Assembly (NCBI RefSeq): GCF_010667575.1
Contig: NZ_JAABNT010000014.1
Coordinates: 49,966-113,965 of the forward strand
DNA from: Sulfitobacter sediminilitoris
Lineage (GTDB): Bacteria; Pseudomonadota; Alphaproteobacteria; Rhodobacterales; Rhodobacteraceae
Direction of reading: 5' to 3'
Length of the DNA: 64,000 bases
In this document: positions 9,888 to 18,261 of the stretch, piece by piece
Layout of the letters: each line of letters starts with the position of its first letter
Position numbering within the stretch: position 1 is the first letter of the stretch
Program-made: the position numbers and the translations under genes
The notes under the pieces: model-generated
The model's input: the letters and a program-made list of their open reading frames with translations, nothing else
The model's database searches: none
What the model was told of the DNA's origin: nothing

Positions 9888-11243
9888 TCAACGGAAAGCG
9901 AGCAATTGGCCCTTGCGTGAAACAACGTAAAGCGTGCTGCCTGCAACGACAGGGGCTGTGGTCGCCCCGCCGGGGATTTCGACAACACCCGCAAGCGTCC
10001 CGTCCGTGGGATCAAAGCTGCGCAAAACGCCGTCGCCAGATGCCACCCAAACGCGCCCGCCAGCGACGACCGGCCCATGATGGGTATAGACTTCGGATTG
10101 GCGCCGCGGCTTGTCTTTGACGAAGTTTGGCAATGGCACGCCCCAGATACGCGCGCCGTCCGAGGCATCAAGGCGGAGCACTTCATTCAGGTCACTGATG
10201 ACAAAAACAGAACCGCCCGCGGGCCAGACTGGCCCTACGGCACCGTCGCGTGCAGTCCATATCCGCTTGCCGCTCCCCAGGCTGAGTGCGGCAAGGCGCC
10301 CGGACTGGTTACCGACGAAAACCCTGTCACCAGAGATCACCGGCGCGCTTGTGACATCAGATATTGAGGATAATGCCCGACCGGGCCGTTTCCCCACGAC
10401 GGAGGCATTCCAGCGGTCCAGCCCCCCACGGCGGAACACAGCCTGCACTTCGCCAGCCCCATAAGCAAACAGAGCGAGTTCGTTTGTCACCGACGGGGCC
10501 GGCGCACCAAGCACATTGTTAACACTGGTGCTGCCACCGGTTTGCCATGCGACGCGACCACTGGCCTTTTCAACCGCCCAAGCGGTGTCATCCCCCGCAG
10601 TAAGATAGACAAGATCACCAAACACAGTCGGCGTTCCTGAACCAGAGGCGTCCAGGTCTTGCGTCCAGCGCACACCGCCCGTCGCCACGTCCACTGCTGC
10701 AAGGACGCCGTACCCGACAGAGACGTAAAGCGTGTCGCCTTCAACGGCCAATCCGCCGCCAGAGCCCTGTCCCTGCCTGTCACTTGCCGGGGTCAGATCG
10801 CGGGTCCAAAGGGTCTGTCCAGAAGTCGAGGTCGCCACGACCTGCGCACCTGCATCGAGCGTGAAAACCCGGCCATCGGACACAACAGGATCGGCAGTAA
10901 TTCTGTAGCGACGACTGTCACCGTCGCCGATGTCAGCCGACCAAGCCAGCTGGGGAGCGTTCCGCAGGGCAGGATGGGTAACGCGGTAGGTGGGCGTTCC
11001 GATCGCATGGGTCCAATTGGCGTTATTGGTTGCAACACCCAAGGATATCGGACGGCTTGTATTCTCGGGCGTGACTTCGCCTTCAATTGGGGCGGCAAGT
11101 TCGGGTGTTTGCAGAACCGACCTTATGTCTTCACGTGGTCCGGGCAGATACACCTGACGTTCGTTACATGCACTGAGCAATAAAGCAGCTGACAAAAGCC
11201 CGACCCCCCACGCCTTTGTCCCGAAATACGCTGGATGGTTCAT
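9888..11243 (-). CDS. bamB: Outer membrane assembly lipoprotein BamB (PQQ-like beta-propeller)
   Basis: This is a lipoprotein of the BAM complex that inserts beta-barrel proteins in the outer membrane. The N-terminus carries a lipoprotein signal ending in LLSAC, with the lipidated Cys at residue 26 from the ATG used here. The remainder is a series of WD/PQQ-like blades with repeated G-x-v-y-v and W patterns, as in eight-bladed propellers. The product is about 451 residues, longer than the E. coli protein but normal for alphaproteobacteria. A GTG four codons upstream (11255) is an alternative start; neither has a strong ribosome-binding site. It is downstream of a YfgM-like gene and upstream of der. 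Confidence 0.88.
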   Translation of the reverse strand: MNHPAYFGTKAWGVGLLSAALLLSACNERQVYLPGPREDIRSVLQTPELAAPIEGEVTPENTSRPISLGVATNNANWTHAIGTPTYRVTHPALRNAPQLAWSADIGDGDSRRYRITADPVVSDGRVFTLDAGAQVVATSTSGQTLWTRDLTPASDRQGQGSGGGLAVEGDTLYVSVGYGVLAAVDVATGGVRWTQDLDASGSGTPTVFGDLVYLTAGDDTAWAVEKASGRVAWQTGGSTSVNNVLGAPAPSVTNELALFAYGAGEVQAVFRRGGLDRWNASVVGKRPGRALSSISDVTSAPVISGDRVFVGNQSGRLAALSLGSGKRIWTARDGAVGPVWPAGGSVFVISDLNEVLRLDASDGARIWGVPLPNFVKDKPRRQSEVYTHHGPVVAGGRVWVASGDGVLRSFDPTDGTLAGVVEIPGGATTAPVVAGSTLYVVSRKGQLLAFR

Positions 11244-11292
11244 GGCCCTGCTCACTTCTTTTTATCGCTCTCGTTGCCCGCCGGGGCATGGA

Positions 11293-11994
11293 TCAATTAT
11301 CTTGGGCCGCTGCGCTTCCACCACCCAGACCAACCACGTCAGACAGTTCCGGCTCGCCACCCAGTGCCACAATCACCTGAAGGGCGCGTTGTTGCAAGTC
11401 TGCGCTGACTTCCGCATCCGACAGGATCGCCTGATAGCGGTTGATGGCAGCGTCGGTGTCACTGGTTTCGATGTCGATCAGCGCGAGTTGTTCGCTGGCC
11501 AGCAGACGAAAGGCATTGCCCGGCTGCGCCATGGCCTCAAGCGCCTGACGGCGGTCTGCGACAGGCGCATCAGCCCCCTGCAGGGTAATTGCCTTGAACT
11601 GTGCCAACTGCCGGTAGACCGGCGGTACATCACCATCAACAGCCACTGCGCTCAGTGTTGCCACAGCCATGTCAGTATCACCGGCATTGGCCTGTTCAGC
11701 GGCAGTCATCATGCGAAGTACGGCAGCTGCGGTCGGCTTTGCAGGCTCAATACTACCAAGTGCTTCGGCTCGTTCTGCGCTTGTATTCACAGCCAAGGCA
11801 GCAAGCATCGCATCGCCCAGCGCCTCGGCCTGCGCGCGCGCCTGTGCCCTGCGGTATTCGGAATAGGCCGCCCCACCAACAATCAGCAGGATCGCCAGCA
11901 CGGCAATCCAGCCATAGCGGCGCAGATAGCCATAAAGCCGGTCGCGGCGGACCTCTTCATTGACCTCTTCGATAAAGCTGTCTGTGTTGCTCAT
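11293..11994 (-). CDS. YfgM-like tetratricopeptide membrane protein
   Basis: This protein is anchored in the inner membrane with a periplasmic C-terminal part. It resembles YfgM, a SecYEG-associated periplasmic chaperone adaptor. From the ATG at 11992-11994 it has 233 residues: a charged cytoplasmic N-terminus (SFIEEVNEEVRRDRL), one helix at about 30-48, then alanine-rich helical repeats consistent with TPRs. The C-terminus is Gly/Ser-rich. The yfgM-bamB-der order supports the call. A 5' inverted repeat lies upstream at 12039-12064. Confidence 0.78.
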   Translation of the reverse strand: MSNTDSFIEEVNEEVRRDRLYGYLRRYGWIAVLAILLIVGGAAYSEYRRAQARAQAEALGDAMLAALAVNTSAERAEALGSIEPAKPTAAAVLRMMTAAEQANAGDTDMAVATLSAVAVDGDVPPVYRQLAQFKAITLQGADAPVADRRQALEAMAQPGNAFRLLASEQLALIDIETSDTDAAINRYQAILSDAEVSADLQQRALQVIVALGGEPELSDVVGLGGGSAAAQDN

Positions 11995-12038
11995 CTGATC
12001 TGCCTCTGGCGGTACGGTTTTGACCCTCTTACCCCGCA

Positions 12039-12064
12039 GAACGGGGCAAGCCAAGACCCCGTTC
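12039..12064. promoter_or_regulatory. Perfect 8 bp inverted repeat upstream of the yfgM-like gene
   Basis: GAACGGGG and CCCCGTTC are separated by 10 bases. The structure lies 45 bases upstream of the yfgM-like start and so probably falls in its leader RNA, or overlaps an operator in the divergent region shared with the RND efflux operon. No T-tract follows on either strand, so it is not a convincing terminator. Confidence 0.4.
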
Positions 12065-12210
12065 CATCAGGTCTTTGCCCGAGAATTGGGCAGCAAAGCC
12101 ACCTCTATTAAAAAACATGCCATCTAAACTAGTCAGTTCAGTTATCATGCACTACATAAAGCGCAACCAACCGGGCAGGTGTCCCGGCATTTCCGGCGCG
12201 AGGTATCGCA

Positions 12211-13458
12211 ATGCGTATTTTCTCCATTCTGGCCGCACTGGCGGTAACCCTTTTGCTGGCGATGTCGATCCTCGCGCGTCCGCAGCTTGTGGCATTGCTC
12301 GGCGGTGACGAAACACGGACAGAGCAAGAGACCACCGAACAGGTGTCCGAGACACCTTCCGTTGTGGAACAAGACCCGGACACATTGGTCAAGGTACAGG
12401 TGCGCAAGCTGACCGGACAGCAGGTTGACAGTGCGGTCATCCTGCGCGGCGAAACGGAAGCCGCGCGTCAGGTGGACGTAAAGTCCGAGACATCTGCCGT
12501 GATCGTGTCCGATCCGTTGCGCAAGGGCGCGCACGTTGAGGAAGGTGACGCACTCTGCGTGCTCGACCCCGGCACTCGGCAGGCCGCATTGGACGAGGCG
12601 CGCGCACGGTTGTCAGAAGCTGAATCGCGCGTACCGGAGGGGGAGGCACGGCTGGCAGAAGCCAAAGCCCGTCTGGATGAGGCAGAAATCAATCAAAACG
12701 CAGCGGCCCGATTGAGTGAAGATGGTTTTGCCTCTCAGACAAGGCTTGCCGCGACGGATGCCGCGGTGGCCGCCGCCAAGGCGGGTGTAAGCTCCGCCAC
12801 ATCAGGTTTGCGCGCGGCACGTTCCGGCATTGAAGCGGCCACCGCCGCCGTTGCTGCCGCGGAAACGGAAATTGCACGTCTGACGATCTCAGCGCCCTTC
12901 AGCGGACTGCTGGAAAGCGACACTGCGGAATTGGGCAGTCTTTTGCAGCCGGGCGCATTGTGCGCCACAATCATTCAACTTGATCCGATCAAACTGGTGG
13001 GATTTGTACCCGAGACCGAGGTGAACCGGGTCATGCTTGGCGCGCAGGCAGGTGCACGGCTGGCAGCTGGCGGCGAGCAGGTCATCGGCAACGTGACGTT
13101 CCTTTCACGCTCTGCCGATCCTCAGACGCGAACGTTCCGCGTCGAGATTGAAGTGCCTAACGATGATCTGCGCATCCGCGACGGTCAGACCGCCGAAATC
13201 GCGATTTCCTCGGCAGGTGTCAAAGCCCATCTCGTCCCGCAGTCCGCGCTGACGTTGAACGATGACGGCACATTGGGCGTGCGGTTAGTCGATGAAAATG
13301 CGGTCGTATCATTTGCCCCCGTCGAAATCATGCGCGACACCAGCCGGGGCATCTGGGTCACCGGTTTGCCAGAGGTCGCGGACGTGATCGTTGTCGGACA
13401 AGAATACGTCACGGCAGGTGTCAGAGTGGCCCCCACCTGGGTGGAGGTCACGCAATGA
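12211..13458 (+). CDS. RND efflux periplasmic adaptor (HlyD/AcrA family)
   Basis: This is the membrane-fusion subunit of a tripartite efflux pump, linking the inner-membrane RND transporter to an outer-membrane channel. The 415 residues start with a signal-anchor (about 1-27) and an acidic linker. A lipoyl half-motif follows near residues 85-115, then a long alanine/glutamate-rich coiled coil (about 120-230), the second lipoyl half (APFSG near 230) and beta-barrel domains. It overlaps the permease gene by 4 bp. No regulator or outer-membrane channel gene adjoins, so the channel partner is probably encoded elsewhere. Confidence 0.9.
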   Translation: MRIFSILAALAVTLLLAMSILARPQLVALLGGDETRTEQETTEQVSETPSVVEQDPDTLVKVQVRKLTGQQVDSAVILRGETEAARQVDVKSETSAVIVSDPLRKGAHVEEGDALCVLDPGTRQAALDEARARLSEAESRVPEGEARLAEAKARLDEAEINQNAAARLSEDGFASQTRLAATDAAVAAAKAGVSSATSGLRAARSGIEAATAAVAAAETEIARLTISAPFSGLLESDTAELGSLLQPGALCATIIQLDPIKLVGFVPETEVNRVMLGAQAGARLAAGGEQVIGNVTFLSRSADPQTRTFRVEIEVPNDDLRIRDGQTAEIAISSAGVKAHLVPQSALTLNDDGTLGVRLVDENAVVSFAPVEIMRDTSRGIWVTGLPEVADVIVVGQEYVTAGVRVAPTWVEVTQ

Positions 13459-16400
13459 CCGGCGTCGTCGATTGGGCCGCAGGCCGTGCACGCATGGTGC
13501 TGGCCTTTATCCTGCTCAGCCTCGTGGTCGGCGGCTATTCTTATTCCACCCTGCCAAAAGAGGGTGAGCCGGACATTGAAATTCCGGCATTGTTCGTCTC
13601 TGTTCAATTCCCCGGCATTTCTGCCGCTGACAGTGAGACGCTCCTCGTCAAGCCGATGGAAACAGAGCTTGCCGATCTGGACGGCTTGAAACAGATGACC
13701 GGCACGGCGGCGGAAAACTACGCCGGCGTAGTGCTGGAGTTCGAATTCGGCTGGGACAAAAGCCGTGTGATGGCCGATGTACGCGACGCGATGTCAACGG
13801 CCGAGGCGCAGTTCCCTGACGGCTATGAGAAATACTCCATCAACGAATTCAACTTTTCCGAATTTCCGATCATCATCGTGAACCTGACCGGCCCGGTCCC
13901 TGAACGCACGATGGCCCGCGTGGCGCGAGACTTGCAGGATGAGCTGGAGGCACTCGATTCCGTGCTGGAGGCAGGCCTTGCGGGAGACCGTGACGAGATG
14001 CTGGAGGTGCTGATCGATCCGCTTCGTCTGGAGGCCTATAATGTCACCGCAGGCGAGTTGATCAATGTTGTGCAGAACAACAACCAGTTGATTGCAGCCG
14101 GTGAAATCGAGAGCGCTCAAGGCACTTTTGCCGTCAAGATACCGTCGTCTTTCAATGAGCCGCGCGATGTCTACTCCCTACCCGTCAAGACCAACGGCGA
14201 CCGCGTGGTGACGTTGGGCGATCTGGCCCAAATCAACCTTACTTTTGAGGATCGTCAGGGTACGGCGCGTTTTAACGGGGAAAAGACGCTGGCGCTGCAA
14301 GTGGTCAAGCGTAAGGGTTTCAACCTGATCGACACGTCCAGTCAGGTCAAAGAGATCGTTGAGGCGCGGGCCGCAAGCTGGCCCGATGGCCTGCAAGCCG
14401 CTGTCACAGTCGGTACCTCAAACGACCAGAGCCGCGTGGTGAATTCCATGGTCCAGCAGCTCTTGGGCTCAGTCTTTACCGCGATTGCACTGGTGATGAT
14501 TGTCGTGCTGGCGGCCCTTGGCATCCGGGCGGCCCTGCTGGTTGGTTTTGCGATTCCAACATCGTTCCTGCTCTGCTTTGCCTTCCTCGCGCTTATGGGC
14601 ATTTCGATCTCCAACATCGTGATGTTCGGTTTGATCCTTGCCGTGGGTATGCTGGTGGACGGGGCGATCGTGGTGGTCGAATACGCGGATGCGCGCCAGC
14701 AACAGGGCGAAGGGCCGATGCAGGCCTATGTCCATGCCGCCAAGCGGATGTTCTGGCCCATTATCTCATCTACAGCCACGACGCTTTGCGCCTTTTTGCC
14801 AATGCTGTTCTGGCCCGGTGTGCCGGGCGAGTTCATGGGAATGCTGCCGGTCACATTGATATTCGTGCTCTCAGCCTCACTTGTTGTGGCCCTGATTTAC
14901 CTGCCTGTCATGGGCGGCGTGACCGGACGGCTTGAGCGTTGGATGGCCGATAACATGGAGGCCATTGCAGGTCTGCGGTGGTATCTGCACCTGCTGTTTT
15001 TCCCATTGGCGCTGGCGATGATTATCGTACCGATGTCGTTGATGCAGCCTCTCTTTGGCGTTATCTCAGCCCAGTTTGCCGCGATGGACGGGCTGAACCT
15101 GCTGGGGTCCGTCATCCCGACCTTCGTCACTGTCTTCCTTTGTATCGTAGCGCTTTGCGCGTTGCTGTCTGTGGGCCTGTCGGGGGCGATGATGGGATTG
15201 CTGGCGTTCTTTGGCGTCTTCACCCGCGCAGGTCGCGGCGGGCGCTGGATTACCTCCAAGCTTTTCCGCAAAACGCCAGACCGAATTGATGCGGGCTACC
15301 GCCGCAGCACCTTTGGCCGTGTAATCGCCTTTATCGTCGGCAACCCGGTGATGCCGCTGGTCATGGCGGGGATCGTCTTTGTCTTTGTGGGCACAGTGAT
15401 GATCTTCTTTGGCAACAACTCCAAAGGCGTGGAATTCTTTGTCGAATCCGAGCCGGAGCAGGCCATCGTCTACGTCTTGGCACGCGGCAACCTGTCCCTT
15501 GAGGAAAAGGATCACTTGCTGGAGCGCGCCGAACAGATTGTACTGCAGCATCCCGGCGTGCAGACCGCTTTCGCCTTTGCAGGTGAAGGGGGGCTCGACA
15601 GCAATACAGGCGGCGCGCAGGCGCCCAAGGACAGAATCGGCCAAATCCAGCTTGAAACAATCCCGTGGGAAGATCGCCCGAACAAGGTGACCCCGCTCTT
15701 TACGGTCCCTTTCATCGGTTACACTGTGACCCGTGCAACGCAGGATCCCGCTTTTGATGGCGACGTGATCCTTGCGGAACTGACTGAGCGACTCTCAAAC
15801 ATACCGGGCATTCGCATCGAAATTCTGGCGCAGGCCCGTGGACCTGCATCTGGTAAACCAGTGCATCTGCGTCTCAAGTCTGACAATTTCACCGACCTTC
15901 TGGCTGCTACGGCGCTGACTCGCCAGCAGTTCGAGGCAACGCCGGGCCTTACCCTGATTGAAGACACGCGCCCCCTGCCCGGTATTGACTGGCAGATCGA
16001 CGTTGATGTTGAGAAGGCGGGCCGCTACGGCGCAGACGTGTTGACCGTGGGCGCGATGGTGCAGCTGGTCACACGCGGCTTGCTGCTGGACACTATGCGC
16101 GTGGACAGTTCGGATGAGGAAATTGAAATTCGTGTCAGGTTGCCCGAAGAGGACCGCGTTCTGAGCACGCTTGATACTTTGAAAGTCCGCACCGCTGACG
16201 GCCTGATCCCGCTGAGCAACTTCATCTCCCGCACACCGGTGCCAAAACTGGCCGAGATCAACCGCATTGATCAAAAACGGTACCTTGACGTCAAAGCCGA
16301 TGTTGCACCCGGACTGATGAAGGTCGTGCGTACCGCTCGGATAGGTGGTGCAGATGTCTCCACCACCCTCGCCACGCTAAGGCCTGCGGGAAATGATGCC

Positions 16401-17330
16401 GATGTACGTGCGCCTGACGGCACCGCCTACAAGATCACTCAGCAAACGGATGAGGGTGCTGATGTCGACATCGCCGGGGGTGTGAAATCAGGTGCGCTTC
16501 GGCTCATCCCGATCAATGCGAACGAACGCATTGCCGAAATCACCAAATGGCTGGACGATACCCCCCTGCCCTTGGGCGTCAGCACGGAATGGACCGGAGA
16601 TCAGGAAGATCAGGCAGAAAGCCAAGCCTTCCTCAGTTCCGCTTTCACAGCAGCGCTGGGTTTGATGTTCATCATCTTGCTGGCGCAGTTCAACTCTTTC
16701 TACAATGCCATTCTGGTGCTTTTGGCCGTGGTCTTGTCTACCACCGGGGTTCTGATCGGCATGCTGGTCATGGATCAGACGTTCTCGATCATCATGACCG
16801 GGACAGGCATCGTCGCCTTGGCCGGAATTGTTGTGAACAACAATATCATCCTGATCGACACCTATCAGGAATATGAAAGGTACATGCCAAGGATCGAAGC
16901 CATAATCCGCACCGCACAGGCGCGTATCCGGCCGGTTTTGCTGACTACAATCACCACAATGGCTGGTCTGGCACCGATGATGTTCGGCCTCAGCCTCAAC
17001 TTTGCGGACGGCGGCTACACCATCGACAGCCCCACAGCGCTGTGGTGGAAGCAGTTGGCGACGGCGGTTGTTTTTGGTCTGGGCATTGCAACGGTGCTGA
17101 CATTGCTGGTGACACCTTCGATGCTGGCGATCCGTGTTTGGGCGACAACTTATGTACACTGGGTAGCGCGGCTTTTGGCCAAGATGTCACTGGGACGGGC
17201 CAGCAGAGCGGCGCGGGACTGGGCGTTGCAGCGCGACGCGCGGCGCCTGAAGGCGGACGAAATCATTTGGGATCCGGATGCGGCGCCCATCGCACCGATG
17301 GCAGCACCACGTCTTTCAGCGGCGGAATAG
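13455..17330 (+). CDS. RND-family efflux permease, unusually long
   Basis: This is the proton-driven inner-membrane pump subunit of the AcrB superfamily. Typical members have about 1030-1050 residues; this one has 1291. The N-terminal helix, porter-domain repeats and the charged TM4 region (GMLVDGAIVVVEYADA, around residue 395-415) are normal, as is the C-terminal half with GIVVNNNIILIDTY. The excess lies mainly at about residues 495-615, where a hydrophobic stretch with roughly three extra membrane segments is placed between the two halves. It is translationally coupled to the adaptor. The substrate is unknown. Confidence 0.92.
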   Translation: MTGVVDWAAGRARMVLAFILLSLVVGGYSYSTLPKEGEPDIEIPALFVSVQFPGISAADSETLLVKPMETELADLDGLKQMTGTAAENYAGVVLEFEFGWDKSRVMADVRDAMSTAEAQFPDGYEKYSINEFNFSEFPIIIVNLTGPVPERTMARVARDLQDELEALDSVLEAGLAGDRDEMLEVLIDPLRLEAYNVTAGELINVVQNNNQLIAAGEIESAQGTFAVKIPSSFNEPRDVYSLPVKTNGDRVVTLGDLAQINLTFEDRQGTARFNGEKTLALQVVKRKGFNLIDTSSQVKEIVEARAASWPDGLQAAVTVGTSNDQSRVVNSMVQQLLGSVFTAIALVMIVVLAALGIRAALLVGFAIPTSFLLCFAFLALMGISISNIVMFGLILAVGMLVDGAIVVVEYADARQQQGEGPMQAYVHAAKRMFWPIISSTATTLCAFLPMLFWPGVPGEFMGMLPVTLIFVLSASLVVALIYLPVMGGVTGRLERWMADNMEAIAGLRWYLHLLFFPLALAMIIVPMSLMQPLFGVISAQFAAMDGLNLLGSVIPTFVTVFLCIVALCALLSVGLSGAMMGLLAFFGVFTRAGRGGRWITSKLFRKTPDRIDAGYRRSTFGRVIAFIVGNPVMPLVMAGIVFVFVGTVMIFFGNNSKGVEFFVESEPEQAIVYVLARGNLSLEEKDHLLERAEQIVLQHPGVQTAFAFAGEGGLDSNTGGAQAPKDRIGQIQLETIPWEDRPNKVTPLFTVPFIGYTVTRATQDPAFDGDVILAELTERLSNIPGIRIEILAQARGPASGKPVHLRLKSDNFTDLLAATALTRQQFEATPGLTLIEDTRPLPGIDWQIDVDVEKAGRYGADVLTVGAMVQLVTRGLLLDTMRVDSSDEEIEIRVRLPEEDRVLSTLDTLKVRTADGLIPLSNFISRTPVPKLAEINRIDQKRYLDVKADVAPGLMKVVRTARIGGADVSTTLATLRPAGNDADVRAPDGTAYKITQQTDEGADVDIAGGVKSGALRLIPINANERIAEITKWLDDTPLPLGVSTEWTGDQEDQAESQAFLSSAFTAALGLMFIILLAQFNSFYNAILVLLAVVLSTTGVLIGMLVMDQTFSIIMTGTGIVALAGIVVNNNIILIDTYQEYERYMPRIEAIIRTAQARIRPVLLTTITTMAGLAPMMFGLSLNFADGGYTIDSPTALWWKQLATAVVFGLGIATVLTLLVTPSMLAIRVWATTYVHWVARLLAKMSLGRASRAARDWALQRDARRLKADEIIWDPDAAPIAPMAAPRLSAAE

Positions 17331-17342
17331 CACCGATCAAGC

Positions 17343-17370
17343 AGATGTGAGAGCGCGTGTTCTCACATCT
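17343..17370 (+). terminator. Hairpin after the RND operon
   Basis: A perfect 10 bp inverted repeat (AGATGTGAGA / TCTCACATCT) with an 8-base loop begins 12 bases after the permease stop. No U-tract follows, so it may act as an RNA 3' end stabiliser or a Rho-dependent end rather than a classical intrinsic terminator. Confidence 0.5.
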
Positions 17371-17419
17371 AGGCCGCTTCGCGGTAGTCTTGAGGGAGAT
17401 TGCCAAAGGAGACTGCCCG

Positions 17420-17875
17420 ATGATCCGTCAAACCCTTGCTGCCGTGACCTTGAGCACGGTACTGTCGCTGCCCGTCTACGCCAACGAGATGATCGATAAG
17501 GTCAGCCCCCATACCGTTGAGGTTACGATGGACCGGCTATCCGATGCTGTTGAGGGGGCAGGTGCCACTGTCTTTGCCCGCGTGGATCACGCGGCAGGCG
17601 CAGCGAAAGTAGACATGGAACTGCGACCGACGCAGCTATTGATTTTTGGCAATCCGAAGCTTGGAACCCCCGCGATGCTAGATGGGCAGACTGCAGGCCT
17701 TGATCTGCCGTTGCGGGTGCTCGCCTATGCGGATGCAGACGGGATCGTGCATGTGACATATCACGCGCCTGCCAGCCTGGCCGAAACGCACGGGCTGCCC
17801 ACGGATGCGAAGTATATTCAAATGATGACAGGTGCTTTGGACAAGCTGACAACAAAGGCAATTTCAGACGATTAA
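17420..17875 (+). CDS. Secreted DUF302 domain protein
   Basis: This probable periplasmic protein has 151 residues. I chose the ATG at 17420 because AAAGGAGA stands 5-12 bases upstream; it gives a clear signal peptide (MIRQTLAAVTLSTVLSLPVYA). The mature part has the DUF302 pattern: an N-terminal segment on a single catalytic-like helix (MDRLSDAVEGAGATVFARVDH) and LRPTQLLIFGNPKLGTPAML in the middle. The function of DUF302 is unknown. It is preceded by the hairpin at 17343-17370 and is convergent with the next minus-strand gene. Confidence 0.85.
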   Translation: MIRQTLAAVTLSTVLSLPVYANEMIDKVSPHTVEVTMDRLSDAVEGAGATVFARVDHAAGAAKVDMELRPTQLLIFGNPKLGTPAMLDGQTAGLDLPLRVLAYADADGIVHVTYHAPASLAETHGLPTDAKYIQMMTGALDKLTTKAISDD

Positions 17876-17913
17876 TAAGCTGACGCTCGGTGCGTAGCGA
17901 CGGCTGCTACTGA

Positions 17914-18261
17914 CTATAGCCCCTTTTCGCGGCTTTCCGGATCAAGCGCTTCCCACCACGCGGCGTAAATCGTGTTCTTGGGATGTTTGCCACCCTCGTC
18001 GGGGCTGTCCCCGTCCCACCAGACCGGGCCACGTTCTCCCAGCCGCCGCTTGGCGGCATCGACCTTTGCCCGTGCCTCTTTTGTCTCGGCCTCGTATCGG
18101 GCGTTTCTGACGGCAAGGCGCGCCTGCATCAGGGCCTTGACCGCTGCACGACGTTCGCTGTCCTCAAGAGAGGGATCGGTACAGCGCCAGAGCCGGCCTT
18201 TCGAGACAAAGAAATGTCCATCTGGTGTGCGAGGGTAATCCTTGCCCCTGCCACCGCTCAC
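17914..18261 (-). CDS. Conserved hypothetical protein, Lys/Arg-rich, cytoplasmic
   Basis: This protein of 115 residues has no recognised catalytic motif. It begins with YPRTPDGHFFVSKGRLWRC and continues with a charged helical middle (ARLAVRNARYEAETKEARAKVDAAKRRL split over several turns) and a C-terminal GERGPVWWDGDSPDE segment. Proteins of this layout are widespread in proteobacteria without a defined role. I picked a GTG at 18259-18261 that overlaps the stop codon of the ABC exporter as GTGA, implying translational coupling; a longer start at 18291 would overlap that gene by 34 bases. Confidence 0.72.
   Translation of the reverse strand: MSGGRGKDYPRTPDGHFFVSKGRLWRCTDPSLEDSERRAAVKALMQARLAVRNARYEAETKEARAKVDAAKRRLGERGPVWWDGDSPDEGGKHPKNTIYAAWWEALDPESREKGL

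Noticed and set aside
8387..10120. A 577-codon open frame on the + strand
   Set aside because: It is antisense to der and bamB, with composition typical of a shadow of GC-rich genes and no motif.
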